From Mesorhizobium sp. WSM4311 (GTDB lineage: Bacteria > Pseudomonadota > Alphaproteobacteria > Rhizobiales > Rhizobiaceae), in contig NZ_NSFV01000001.1 of the NCBI RefSeq assembly GCF_002295115.1, positions 1-64,000 on the forward strand: 64,000 nt of DNA, read 5' to 3'. A model generated the notes under the pieces. The model was given only the letters and a program-made list of their open reading frames with translations, did not search any database and was not told the DNA's origin. The first letter of the stretch is position 1. Every line of letters starts with the position of its first letter. Shown in pieces: positions 7,821-15,900 of this stretch. The translations under genes were made by a program, and so were the position numbers.

Positions 7821-8855
7821 TTACTCCCCAGGCCCCTTGCAGGCCACGATCTGGTCCTTCGTGTACGTCGTCCAGTCCGGGATCGAGATCGAGACCGGCC
7901 ATTCGGGGCTGAGCGAGGGGTCGGCGGCGGCCTTCAGCTTGGCCTTGCCTTCCTCGGTGGCGTTTTCCCAGAGCTGCGGCTGCACCAGCACGGTCTGCTG
8001 GGCCGGCTTCTTGCCGTCGAGGATCTGCAGCGCCAGCGTTACGCCCGCGCCGCCGATCGAGCCGGGGTTGGTGACGGCGGCGCCGACGAGGCCCTTGACC
8101 GAGCTCAACTGGCCGACGAAGCCGGCATTGTCGGCACCGACGATCGGCACCAGCGGCGCCTGCGATTCCACCAGCGCGTCGACGATGACGTTGTCGATGC
8201 CTGAGGTCCAGATGCCGTTGATCGGCGTTCCCGTCGACAGGAAGGAGAGGATCTGCTGCTTGGCCTGGTCCTGCTGCCAGCCGGTGAAGACTTCCTGCGC
8301 CACCTTCACGTCGGGGAATTCGGCCAATGCCTTCTTGAAGCCCTTGTCGCGATCGCTATCGGCCGAAGCGCCGGCGGCGCCGCGCATGTAAAACACTTCG
8401 CCCTTGCCGCCCATCTGCTGGAACAGCCATTTGGCGCCGAGATAGGCGTATTCTTCCTGGTTGTTGGAGATGATGTAGGCCGACGGCTCGGTGACCGCCT
8501 GGTCGACGGCGACGACGACGATGCCAGCCTTGGTGGCTTCTTCCAGACCCGCCTTGATGCCGGCCGGATCGGCCGGGTTGACGACGATGGCGTCGACCTT
8601 GGCGCTGATCAGGTTGCGGATGTCTTCCAACTGGCCGGCGGCATCGGTGTTGCGGTGGGCGATGTTGAGCTTCGCCACCTCGCCGGAGGCCAGCGCCTGC
8701 GCTTTCATGGCGCACACCATCTCCTCGCGCCATCCATTGCCCTGCACGGTGTTGGAAATGCCGATCGTGTATTTGCCGGCGGCCGACGAGACGCCGACGG
8801 AGGCCAGCAAAGCAGCGCCCGCAAGCAGCGGGACCATGGTCAGGATTTTCTTCAT
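7821..8855 (-). CDS. Periplasmic sugar-binding protein of the ABC importer
   Basis: A 344-residue RbsB-like solute-binding protein. A signal peptide is clear (MKKILTMVPLLAGAALLASV, cleavage probably after SSAAG), followed by the periplasmic binding fold: GISNTVQGNGWREEM at the start of the mature protein and a DAIVVNPADPAGI strand-loop. The ATG at 8855 follows GGAGGAAG with a 7-base spacer. It delivers the substrate to the permeases encoded downstream. The substrate cannot be read from the sequence; the neighbouring polyol/sugar dehydrogenases and isomerase favour a sugar alcohol or a modified sugar. Confidence 0.92.
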   Translation of the reverse strand: MKKILTMVPLLAGAALLASVGVSSAAGKYTIGISNTVQGNGWREEMVCAMKAQALASGEVAKLNIAHRNTDAAGQLEDIRNLISAKVDAIVVNPADPAGIKAGLEEATKAGIVVVAVDQAVTEPSAYIISNNQEEYAYLGAKWLFQQMGGKGEVFYMRGAAGASADSDRDKGFKKALAEFPDVKVAQEVFTGWQQDQAKQQILSFLSTGTPINGIWTSGIDNVIVDALVESQAPLVPIVGADNAGFVGQLSSVKGLVGAAVTNPGSIGGAGVTLALQILDGKKPAQQTVLVQPQLWENATEEGKAKLKAAADPSLSPEWPVSISIPDWTTYTKDQIVACKGPGE

Positions 8856-8983
8856 TTCAGTCTTCCTCCACATTGTTTTTCAGTTTCAGTTCCAAGTCGT
8901 TGAACCAAGTCGCTCGGAAAGAGATTCAGGCGGCCCGCTTCAACTCATTGTCCTCCGCATGTCGTTGCCGACATGCTTCTTCC

Positions 8984-9901
8984 TCACTTGACCAGGGGAC
9001 GCAGAACGTCGCGGGCGAGCAGAAAACCGCGCTTCACCTGCTCGTCACCGCCTTCAAACCGCCTGTCCTCGTGTTCGATGATGACCGACCCGTCATAGCC
9101 GACGCGGTAGAGGCCGGAAAAGAAGCCGCTCCAGTCGACATCGCCCAGCCCCGGCATGCGCGGCACCTGCCAGCCTATCCCGGCCGAGAGGATTCCGCGC
9201 TCGTACAAACCATCATGATCAATCATCAAATCCTTGGCGTGGACATGCAGCATGTAGGGGCCGAATTCCCTGATGAAGCGGGCCTGGTCGATCATCTGCC
9301 AGACCAGGTGCGAAGGGTCGAAATTCATGCCGACATCGCCGCCCCAGCTTTCCAGGATGCGGCGCCAGACCAGTGGCGAATAGGCGATGTTGTGCCCGCC
9401 CGGCCACTCGTCATGGCTGAAGATCATCGGGCAGTTCTCGAAGGCGAGCTTGACGCCATGGCCGCGCGCATAAGCGACGATTTCGGGCCAGATTTTCAGC
9501 GCGTCCTGCCAGTTGACGTCGACCGCCTTGGCGGCGTCGCCGCCACAGAAAGTGTTGACGACGGGCACGCCCATATTGGCGGCCAGCACGATCACCCTCT
9601 TCAGATGGCCAATGACAGCCTCGCGGTGCGCGGCGTCGGGATGCAGCGGATTGGGATAGTAGCCGAGGCCTGAGATGGTCAGGTGCCTTTCCGCCAGCGA
9701 GGCGGCGATTTCCTTCGCCTGCGCGGGAGAAGTCGAGGCGGCGTCGATGTGGCTGGTACCGGCATAGCGCCGCGTCGCACCGGAGGTTTTCGGCCAGCAG
9801 GCGATTTCCAGCGCCTCGAAGCCGGCGGAGCTGGCCCAGTCGGCGACATCGGCAAGCGGCGTCTCCGCGAAGGGTGCGGTGAGCAGCCCAAGTTTCATCA
9901 T
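8984..9901 (-). CDS. Sugar phosphate isomerase/epimerase family protein (TIM barrel)
   Basis: A 305-residue xylose-isomerase-like TIM barrel (AP endonuclease 2 superfamily). Candidate metal ligands are visible: FENCP near the middle, NFDPSHLVW, HVHAKD and IIEHEDRRF near the C-terminus. Members isomerise or epimerise keto sugars, including inososes. The ATG follows GGGGAGG with 3 bases to spare, and a second ATG codon follows it directly. A perfect two-step hairpin (9911-9947) sits just upstream of the ribosome-binding site. It lies between the dehydrogenase pair and the ABC importer on the same strand, so it very likely acts in the same pathway. Confidence 0.85.
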   Translation of the reverse strand: MMKLGLLTAPFAETPLADVADWASSAGFEALEIACWPKTSGATRRYAGTSHIDAASTSPAQAKEIAASLAERHLTISGLGYYPNPLHPDAAHREAVIGHLKRVIVLAANMGVPVVNTFCGGDAAKAVDVNWQDALKIWPEIVAYARGHGVKLAFENCPMIFSHDEWPGGHNIAYSPLVWRRILESWGGDVGMNFDPSHLVWQMIDQARFIREFGPYMLHVHAKDLMIDHDGLYERGILSAGIGWQVPRMPGLGDVDWSGFFSGLYRVGYDGSVIIEHEDRRFEGGDEQVKRGFLLARDVLRPLVK

Positions 9902-9910
9902 GCCTCCCCT

Positions 9911-9947
9911 GATCTCTTCATCGTTTCGCGGAAACGCTGAAGAGATC
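9911..9947 (-). promoter_or_regulatory. Perfect two-step hairpin just upstream of the isomerase ribosome-binding site
   Basis: Arms GATCTCTTCA and TGAAGAGATC (10 bp) enclose a second stem, GTTTC/GAAAC, with a GCG loop. On the minus strand the structure ends 3 bases before the GGGGAGG of the isomerase gene. It lacks a U-tract in that direction; on the plus strand a T-rich stretch follows. It may be an operator, an mRNA processing or stability element, or a terminator for plus-strand transcripts. Confidence 0.5.
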
Positions 9948-9962
9948 TTCCTTTGTTTTCGC

Positions 9963-10005
9963 GCAATTCCGGACGCAAAACCGTTTCACACTTTCCTGGA
10001 ATTGC
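9963..10005. repeat. Short interspersed inverted repeat
   Basis: Perfect 8-base arms GCAATTCC and GGAATTGC flank 27 bases between the mannitol-dehydrogenase-family gene and the isomerase gene. From general familiarity this resembles a small palindrome common between Mesorhizobium genes. I see no further function. Confidence 0.45.
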
Positions 10006-10040
10006 TTGTGCCGTGTCTTCACGGCCGATGTTCATAATGC

Positions 10041-11576
10041 CTATTGTTTGGATCGTTTCAACCTTGCGACCTCATCCTGTTCGAGACTGTGCCGGACAGC
10101 CGCCATCGGATCGTCCGAAAGCAGCTCGCCCAGCGCCGACGTGACGGCCGCGCGAAACGTCTCGTTCGCGGCAAGGCCGCGGTCGAAAATCGTGTCGATG
10201 GCGAGGATGGCCGAGGCCAGAGCCGGCGCATCGCGCCCGGTGGCGTCGGCGATCCCGGCAACCTTGCCGGCATAGGGGTCCGATACCGGCCAGCGTTTGC
10301 CGAAGCGGTCCGAGGCCTGGATGAGATAGGCCATCCAGCCGGCGACCGGCACCGACAGCAGGCCGATGGTATGGCCCATGGCGAGGCGGTCGCGGATCGG
10401 GTTGAGCAGGCGCTGCACGATCTTCTGCGATCCGTCGGTGGCGATCTGGTGGTTGCGGTGGCGGATCGCCGTGTTCTTCAGCCGGCCGAGGCTCTGCTCG
10501 ACATAGGCCGATGGATCCATGCCGGGCACCGGCATCAGCGTCGGCAGCGTTTCTTCGACCAGCATGCGCCTGACGAAGGTGGACAGCAGCGGGTCGGCGA
10601 TGGCGTCCGATGTATGCTCCAGCCCGGCCAGCACGCCGAGTGTGGCGAGCGTCGTCTGGGCGCCGTTCAGCACCCGCATCTTGAGATGCTCGAACGGCGT
10701 GACATCGTCGACGAAGGTCGCGCCGACCAGGTCCCAGCGCGCCACGCGGCCGGCGAATTTCTGCTCGATCACCCATTGCCGGAACGGCTCGCCGACGGCG
10801 ACGGCGGCGTCGCGGTAGCCGAACCATTGCTCGACGCTGTCGAGATCGTCCTGCGTCACCGCCGGCGCGATGCGGTCGACCATGGCCGAGGGGAAGGCGG
10901 CGTTGAGGGCGATCCAGTCGGCAAGGCCATTGCCCCGCCGTTCGGCAAAGCGCCGCACGACGGTTTCCAGGATGACGCCGTTGGTCGGAATGTTGTCGCA
11001 GGAGAGCAGAGTCAGGGGCCGGCCATGCGTGGCCCGGCGCAGTTCCAGCGCCCGCGCGAGGATGCCGGGCACGCTGCGCGGCGCATGAGGGTTGGCGAGA
11101 TCATGGAGGATGTCGGGATGATCGAGATCGAGCGCGCCGCTCGACGGGATGTGGCAATAGCCTTTCTCCGTCACCGTCATCGTCACCAGGTCGATATCGC
11201 GCGAGGACAGCACCGTGAGCGCCGGTGCGGCGCTTGCCTGGCTGTCGACCACCTTCACGATGCTGCCGATGATGCGGGCCTCGATGTGGCTGTTTTCTCG
11301 GATCAGCCTTGTATAGAGGCCGCCCTGCCGGCCGAGCGTGTCGGCAAGGGTGGGCGGACGGATGTTGATGCCGACAACGCCCCAGCGGTCGAACTGACGC
11401 GCCAGCAGGTCATCGGTGTATTCGGCCTGGTGGCAGCGGTGGAACGCGCCGACGCCGAGATGGGCCATGCCGGGGGCAAGGGTTGTCCGGTCATATCCAG
11501 GCGTCCGGACAGCTGCCGGAAGCTGGTCCAGCAAGGCCGGCCCCAGCATTTCCGGCGCTGTCGAAGCGGCGTTCAC
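10041..11576 (-). CDS. Mannitol dehydrogenase family oxidoreductase
   Basis: A 511-residue NAD-dependent polyol dehydrogenase of the long-chain mannitol/fructuronate family. An N-terminal nucleotide-binding segment (MAHLGVGAFHRCHQAEY, about residue 32) is followed by the catalytic C-terminal domain with LNGAQTTLATLG and the helix KNTAIRHRNHQIATDGSQK, which carries the active-site lysine and asparagine/histidine residues. The start is GTG at 11576, which overlaps the SDR stop (GTGA). The family oxidises mannitol, arabinitol, sorbitol or reduces uronates; which one applies here cannot be told. It is in one transcript with the SDR. Confidence 0.88.
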   Translation of the reverse strand: MNAASTAPEMLGPALLDQLPAAVRTPGYDRTTLAPGMAHLGVGAFHRCHQAEYTDDLLARQFDRWGVVGINIRPPTLADTLGRQGGLYTRLIRENSHIEARIIGSIVKVVDSQASAAPALTVLSSRDIDLVTMTVTEKGYCHIPSSGALDLDHPDILHDLANPHAPRSVPGILARALELRRATHGRPLTLLSCDNIPTNGVILETVVRRFAERRGNGLADWIALNAAFPSAMVDRIAPAVTQDDLDSVEQWFGYRDAAVAVGEPFRQWVIEQKFAGRVARWDLVGATFVDDVTPFEHLKMRVLNGAQTTLATLGVLAGLEHTSDAIADPLLSTFVRRMLVEETLPTLMPVPGMDPSAYVEQSLGRLKNTAIRHRNHQIATDGSQKIVQRLLNPIRDRLAMGHTIGLLSVPVAGWMAYLIQASDRFGKRWPVSDPYAGKVAGIADATGRDAPALASAILAIDTIFDRGLAANETFRAAVTSALGELLSDDPMAAVRHSLEQDEVARLKRSKQ

Positions 11577-12355
11577 CGGTTTGCCCCGATCACCGACTGC
11601 TCCTGGTCGATCACGGCGCCGGTCATCGGCCCGGCCGCGTCGGACAGCAGGAAGACGGCAAGGTTGGCGATGTCGTCCGGCTCGAGCAGCCTGCCGAAAG
11701 GCTGCGCGGCATTGGCGGCGTCGAGCCAGCCCGGGCCATGGCCCAGCGTCTCGGCCTGCATGACGCGTTCGGCCGGCGTGTTGGTCCAGCCGACATTGAT
11801 GCCGTTGACGCGGATGCGGTCGAAACGGTGGGCGTTGGCGGCGTTCTTGGTCAGCGTCGCCAGCGCACCCTTGGTGGCTGAATAGACGGCGAGTTCGGGG
11901 GAGCCGCAATGGGCGTTGATCGACAGGATGTTGACGATGGCGCCGGGCTCCCGGCGCTTCCTCATGTCGGCGATGGCAGCCTGCATCAGGAAGAACGGCG
12001 CCCGCGCATTGACGGCGAACAGCGAGGCCCAGTCATCGAGGCTGGCATCGAGGAAGGAAGCGCGGTCGGTCAGCCCGGCCGCGTTGACGAGGCCATCGAT
12101 GCGGCCGAAACGGTCAATGCAGGCCTGCGCCAGCAAGACAGGGGTCTGCGCGTCTCCAAGGTCGGCGGCGACGAAGATGGTCGGCGTGCCGATGGCCGAC
12201 AGTTCCGCCGCCACGGCTCCGCCGCGTGTGCCATCGCGTCCGGTGATCAGCAGCCCGCCGGCGCCGGCCCGCGCCAGCGTCTCGGCGATGGCGCGGCCGA
12301 TGCCTTGCGTCGCGCCGGTGACCAGCACGACCTTGCCTTGGAGATGAAGCTCCAT
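11573..12355 (-). CDS. SDR family NAD(P)-dependent oxidoreductase
   Basis: A classical short-chain dehydrogenase of 260 residues, with the cofactor motif TGATQGIG near residue 14 and the catalytic Y-x3-K (YSATKGAL) near residue 157. A strong GGGAGGAGG precedes the ATG. The upstream 78 bases are AT-rich (TATTTTTTAAAATATGG region), unlike the surrounding DNA, and probably hold the promoter. It is coupled to the mannitol-dehydrogenase-family gene by a 4-base overlap, and likely catalyses a related polyol/ketose oxidation step. Confidence 0.9.
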   Translation of the reverse strand: MELHLQGKVVLVTGATQGIGRAIAETLARAGAGGLLITGRDGTRGGAVAAELSAIGTPTIFVAADLGDAQTPVLLAQACIDRFGRIDGLVNAAGLTDRASFLDASLDDWASLFAVNARAPFFLMQAAIADMRKRREPGAIVNILSINAHCGSPELAVYSATKGALATLTKNAANAHRFDRIRVNGINVGWTNTPAERVMQAETLGHGPGWLDAANAAQPFGRLLEPDDIANLAVFLLSDAAGPMTGAVIDQEQSVIGANR

Positions 12356-12433
12356 TCCTCCTCCCGGAACAAAGTTTCTATTTTTTAAAATATGGAACGG
12401 TAATTCCCGATAGTCAATTGTGCCAGCAGCGCC

Positions 12434-13327
12434 TCATGCGCCGCGTTTTGCCGCCACGCCTTGGACCAGCGCCATGCCGACCGCCAGCGATGCCGCCAGC
12501 GAGCGGAAGCCGGCGAAGTCGGATTCCACCACTTCCAGCCAGCTGTCCGACAAAGCGATCAGTGGGCTGAAGGTGCTGTCCGTGATGGTGACGATGCGGG
12601 CCTCTCGTTCATGCGCCACCGCGACCAGGTCGGGCGTGATCGAATTGTAGGGGCTGAAGGAAACGGCCAGCACCGCATCCTGCCTGCCGATGCAGCCGAC
12701 CTGGTCGAGTGCCGAGGAGCCGACATTGTCGACCAGCACGTTGCGCACGCCTTGCTGCGACAAGGTCAGCGACAGATAGGCGGTGACCGGGAAGGCGCGC
12801 TTGGAGCCGATGACGTAGATCAGCTCGGCGGCCGCCAGCAGGGCCACCATCTTTTCGAATCTCTCGACGTCGAAGCCCGCCTCGATGCGTCCGAGCGAGG
12901 CCTGCGAGGCGCCGACCATGCCGTGCAGGAAATGCATGGCGGCATTCGGCTCCGCCTCGGTGCGCGGCTCGCCGCGCGCTTCCGGCCACGAACCCTTGAC
13001 GTGCTCCTTGAACAGGCCCTGGAAATCGGAAAAGCCGGAATAGCCGAAGATCTGGGCAAAGCGCACCAGCGTCGAGGGCTGTACGCCGGCCTGCGCGGCC
13101 ACCTGCGCGATGGTGCCGAGCGCGACATCGCTCGGATGCTGCCACATGAAGATCGCTACCTGGCGCAGCCGCTTGGGAAAATGCACTGTGCCGGAGGAAA
13201 GCACCGCGCGCAGTTCCTCGTAGGTCTGCGGCTGGGTATAGCCCAACGCCGCCAGCGAGCGTCCGCGCTTGCGCGTCGCCGCCTCGTCGGCAAGAGATCG
13301 TCCCGAAGATTTGCCCGCCCCACTCAT
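12434..13327 (-). CDS. RpiR-family (HTH + SIS) transcriptional regulator
   Basis: A 297-residue regulator. An N-terminal RpiR-type helix-turn-helix (about residues 30-105; GTIAQVAAQAGVQPSTLVRFAQIFGYSGF) is joined to a C-terminal SIS sugar-phosphate-binding domain (about 135-275; ELIYVIGSKRAFPVTAYLSL). Such proteins sense phosphosugars and control sugar operons. It is divergent from the Gfo/Idh/MocA gene across a palindromic interval and lies 78 bases upstream of the SDR operon on its own strand, so it is the obvious local regulator of the island. Confidence 0.9.
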   Translation of the reverse strand: MSGAGKSSGRSLADEAATRKRGRSLAALGYTQPQTYEELRAVLSSGTVHFPKRLRQVAIFMWQHPSDVALGTIAQVAAQAGVQPSTLVRFAQIFGYSGFSDFQGLFKEHVKGSWPEARGEPRTEAEPNAAMHFLHGMVGASQASLGRIEAGFDVERFEKMVALLAAAELIYVIGSKRAFPVTAYLSLTLSQQGVRNVLVDNVGSSALDQVGCIGRQDAVLAVSFSPYNSITPDLVAVAHEREARIVTITDSTFSPLIALSDSWLEVVESDFAGFRSLAASLAVGMALVQGVAAKRGA

Positions 13328-13345
13328 GATCTCAGGCTAACGTGG

Positions 13346-13381
13346 CACAATCGTATTACAATACGGAAATTGGAAATTGTG
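13346..13381. promoter_or_regulatory. Nested palindromes between rpiR-type and Gfo/Idh genes, candidate operator
   Basis: The inner element CGTATT-AC-AATACG (13352-13365) is a perfect inverted repeat. An outer pair, CACAAT (13346-13351) and ATTGTG (13376-13381), encloses it together with a GGAAATT-like direct repeat. The site is 19 bases from the RpiR-type start codon, where it could control both divergent genes. Confidence 0.55.
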
Positions 13382-13445
13382 TTCGAAAGTGGTAGCCGGA
13401 CTTGAGGCTTGGCGCGTCGCCAAGGATCTGCTCGGAGGAGAAAAC

Positions 13446-14633
13446 ATGGTCTACGCAACATCGGATGGGTCGGCGGGCAAGCGGCTGAGGGTCGGTATGG
13501 TCGGCGGCGGCCGCAATGCCTTCATCGGCGCCGTGCATCGACTGGCCATGCGCCTCGACGACCAGATCGTGCTGGTGGCCGGCGCGCTGTCGTCGGACCC
13601 TGAAAATGCCGCCGCCTCGGCCGCCGAGATCGGCATCGCGCCGGAGCGCAGCTATGCCGATTTTCACGCCATGGCGCTGGCGGAAGCCGCCCGGCCTGAC
13701 GGCATCGAGGCGGTCGTCATAGTCACGCCCAACCATCTGCACGCGCCGATCGCCACCGCCTTCCTCGAGGCCGGCATCGACGTCATCTGCGACAAGCCGC
13801 TGTCGACCACGCTCGGCGACGCCGAAGCGCTGGTGACGCTGGCGCGCGCAAAAAAACGCCGCTTCGTCGTCACGCTGAACAACACCGGCTACGCCATGGT
13901 CCGCCAGGCGCGCGAAATGGTGGCGGCGGGCGAACTCGGCCGCATCGTCTCGGTGCATGGCGCCTACGTCCAGGACTGGCTGACCAGGCCGATCGACGCC
14001 GAAGGGCAGAAGCAGGCGGAGTGGCGCACTGATCCGGCGCGGGCGGGGCAATCGGCGGTGCTGGCCGATATCGGCGTGCATGCCTTCAACCTGGCGAGCT
14101 ATATCTCAGGCTGCGAGGCCGAGGCGGTGTCGGCGGACCTGTTCACCGCGGTGCCGGGACGCCGGCTCGACGACAATGCGCATGTCATGGTGCGCTGGAC
14201 CGATGGAGCGCGCGGCACGATCCTGGCGAGCCAGACCTCGCCCGGCCACTACAATGATCTGTCCGCGCGCATCTATGGCGACAAAGCCGGGCTCGAATGG
14301 TCGGGCGGCCGGCCGGAGGAACTGCGTTTTTCCGTCTATGGCGAGGAAACCCGCACGCTGGTGCGCGGCGGCCATGGTTCGACCGAAGAAAGCCGGCGCG
14401 TGTCGCGCATGCCGGCGGCGCACCCGGAAGGCTATATCGAGGCCTTCGCCAATTTCTACCGCGACGCCGCCGACATCATCCGCGCGCATCGCTCCGGTGG
14501 CGTGGTCGATGCCGCGCGCGCGGCGCGGGTGCCGGATGTGATCGACGGTGCGCGCGGCGTGAAATTCGTCGCCGCGGCGGTGGCGTCGAACGCGGCGGGC
14601 GGTGCGTGGACGGCGGCACGGTTTGCGGAGTGA
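13446..14633 (+). CDS. Gfo/Idh/MocA family oxidoreductase
   Basis: A 395-residue NAD(P)-dependent sugar dehydrogenase. The Rossmann motif GMVGGGRNAFIG is near residue 18, the usual EKP motif appears as CDKPLSTTL near residue 118, and a C-terminal alpha/beta substrate domain follows. Family members oxidise inositols, rhizopine or sugars to keto compounds, which then pass to TIM-barrel isomerases like the one at 8984-9901. The start at 13446 is set by CGGAGGAG 6 bases upstream. A terminator-like hairpin follows the stop codon. Confidence 0.9.
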   Translation: MVYATSDGSAGKRLRVGMVGGGRNAFIGAVHRLAMRLDDQIVLVAGALSSDPENAAASAAEIGIAPERSYADFHAMALAEAARPDGIEAVVIVTPNHLHAPIATAFLEAGIDVICDKPLSTTLGDAEALVTLARAKKRRFVVTLNNTGYAMVRQAREMVAAGELGRIVSVHGAYVQDWLTRPIDAEGQKQAEWRTDPARAGQSAVLADIGVHAFNLASYISGCEAEAVSADLFTAVPGRRLDDNAHVMVRWTDGARGTILASQTSPGHYNDLSARIYGDKAGLEWSGGRPEELRFSVYGEETRTLVRGGHGSTEESRRVSRMPAAHPEGYIEAFANFYRDAADIIRAHRSGGVVDAARAARVPDVIDGARGVKFVAAAVASNAAGGAWTAARFAE

Positions 14634-14635
14634 CA

Positions 14636-14661
14636 GCCGATCTCCACACGAGGAGATCGGC
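14636..14661. terminator. Hairpin between convergent Gfo/Idh and NUDIX genes, likely bidirectional terminator
   Basis: Perfect 10-base arms GCCGATCTCC and GGAGATCGGC with a 6-base loop start 3 bases after the Gfo/Idh stop. The following AGCTTTG is only weakly U-rich. The NUDIX gene ends 18 bases to the right on the opposite strand. Confidence 0.6.
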
Positions 14662-14678
14662 AGCTTTGCCGCCGGCAA

Positions 14679-15149
14679 TCACCCGGTCCCCAGCCGCTTC
14701 GCCAGATCCGACAGCATCGGGCGCTGGCCCTGCAGAATTTTTGGCGCCGCCTCGGGCAGGCTGAACCAGCCGGCCCTGTCGACCTCAGGAAATTCTTTCA
14801 TCGACCCGGACCTTGGCGGCCATTCCATGGTGAAGCTGTTGCTCTTGATGGCGGCCACATCGATCTCGGTGCTGGCCTCGACCGACCAGGCGATGACGAT
14901 CTTGCCGCCTGGTTGCTTGTAGTCGCCGAGGCGCGCGAAGGAGCCGTCGACCGCGATGCCGAGCTCTTCCCCGGCCTCGCGTTGCGCTGCCTTCAGTTCG
15001 TCCTCGTCCTCGTCGATGAGGCCTTTCGGGATCGACCAGGCGCCTTCATCCTTCCTTGCCCAGAACGGGCCGCCGGGATGAACCAGAAGCACCTGGATAT
15101 CCCCGTCGCTTCGACGATAAATCAGCAGGCCCGCACTGCGTTTTGCCAT
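14679..15149 (-). CDS. NUDIX hydrolase
   Basis: A 156-residue NUDIX protein. The Nudix box can be followed from GLIDEDEDELKAAQREAGEELGI (about residues 42-64: G-x5-E-x7-REx2EE), with the usual REAGEE core that binds metal. The start MAKRSAGLLIYRR at 15149 gives the family's normal N-terminus; a longer frame upstream has no family-like sequence. The length and the KSNSFTMEWPPRSG segment resemble small house-cleaning or diadenosine-polyphosphate hydrolases. The substrate is not known. Confidence 0.88.
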   Translation of the reverse strand: MAKRSAGLLIYRRSDGDIQVLLVHPGGPFWARKDEGAWSIPKGLIDEDEDELKAAQREAGEELGIAVDGSFARLGDYKQPGGKIVIAWSVEASTEIDVAAIKSNSFTMEWPPRSGSMKEFPEVDRAGWFSLPEAAPKILQGQRPMLSDLAKRLGTG

Positions 15150-15335
15150 TTTTGCATGTCCGTTTGCAGCGCCGGTGCGAGGTTTGCCGATTCTTGAGTC
15201 GATCATGCGTGCTGAACTTGCACCGGGAAATTGCGACGCTATGTCAGATGCATCTGCATTGCACCTCGTCCGCGAGTTCGGCAATCTGATAGCATCGATT
15301 CTGGGGCGGCGTCGAAATCAGATGGGGCGTCCGGT

Positions 15336-15866
15336 ATGCAACTCGGTCTGATCGGTTACTACAGCGATTTCGTGGTCTATCCGCTGGCGATCGCCCTGTT
15401 GGGCGTGGCCGGGCTGATCGAGGCCGGGGAAGAGAGCGCGCCGGACTGGATCGGCACGGTGCTGATCTGTCTCGGCTTGTGGACGTTGATCGAATACGTC
15501 CTGCACCGCTTCGTCCTGCATCACGTCCCCTACATCAGGGATCTGCACGACCGTCATCATATCGAGGAGCGCAGTCCGGTGGGCACGCCGACTTGGCTCA
15601 GCCTGGGCGTGCATGCGCTGATCGCGCTGCCCATCTGGCTGCTCTCGGATTTCGCGACCGCCAGCGCGGTCGGCTGCGGGCTGATGCTGGGCTATCTCTG
15701 GTACATCAGCGTCCACCACATGATCCATCATTGGCACCCCGCCCATCCCAGCTATCTCTACACGCTCAAGCGCCGCCACGCGGTGCACCACCATATCGAC
15801 GACAACGCCAATTTCGGCGTGACGTCGCTGTTCTGGGACCGGATTTTCGGCACGGCGCGGCTTTGA
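15336..15866 (+). CDS. Fatty acid hydroxylase/sterol desaturase family membrane protein
   Basis: A 176-residue protein with four membrane segments and the full set of di-iron histidine motifs: HRFVLHH, HDRHH, HHMIHHWHPAHP and HAVHHH. It is half the size of the MocD-like enzyme and belongs to a short branch of the superfamily that includes carotenoid- and lipid-hydroxylase-like proteins. The start is ATG 15336. It stands alone, converging on rsgA. No partner ferredoxin is adjacent. Confidence 0.85.
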   Translation: MQLGLIGYYSDFVVYPLAIALLGVAGLIEAGEESAPDWIGTVLICLGLWTLIEYVLHRFVLHHVPYIRDLHDRHHIEERSPVGTPTWLSLGVHALIALPIWLLSDFATASAVGCGLMLGYLWYISVHHMIHHWHPAHPSYLYTLKRRHAVHHHIDDNANFGVTSLFWDRIFGTARL

Positions 15867-15872
15867 GGGCGG

Positions 15873-15896
15873 TAGGGCAGTAGGGCAGTAGGGCAG
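15873..15896. repeat. Tandem repeat, three copies of TAGGGCAG
   Basis: Three perfect head-to-tail copies of an 8-base unit lie in the 34-base gap between two convergent stop codons. Copy number could vary between strains; no function is implied. Confidence 0.8.
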
Positions 15897-15900
15897 TCGT

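Noticed and set aside
6253..8391. A very long plus-strand frame (712 codons) over the ABC transporter genes
   Set aside because: It is antisense to well-recognised ATPase and binding-protein genes, crosses a palindromic repeat, and its translation is rich in A, R, G and D with no domain; this is a normal shadow in GC-rich DNA.
15873..15896. Short tandem repeat as a CRISPR remnant
   Set aside because: Units are only 8 bases, with no spacers and no cas genes in the window.
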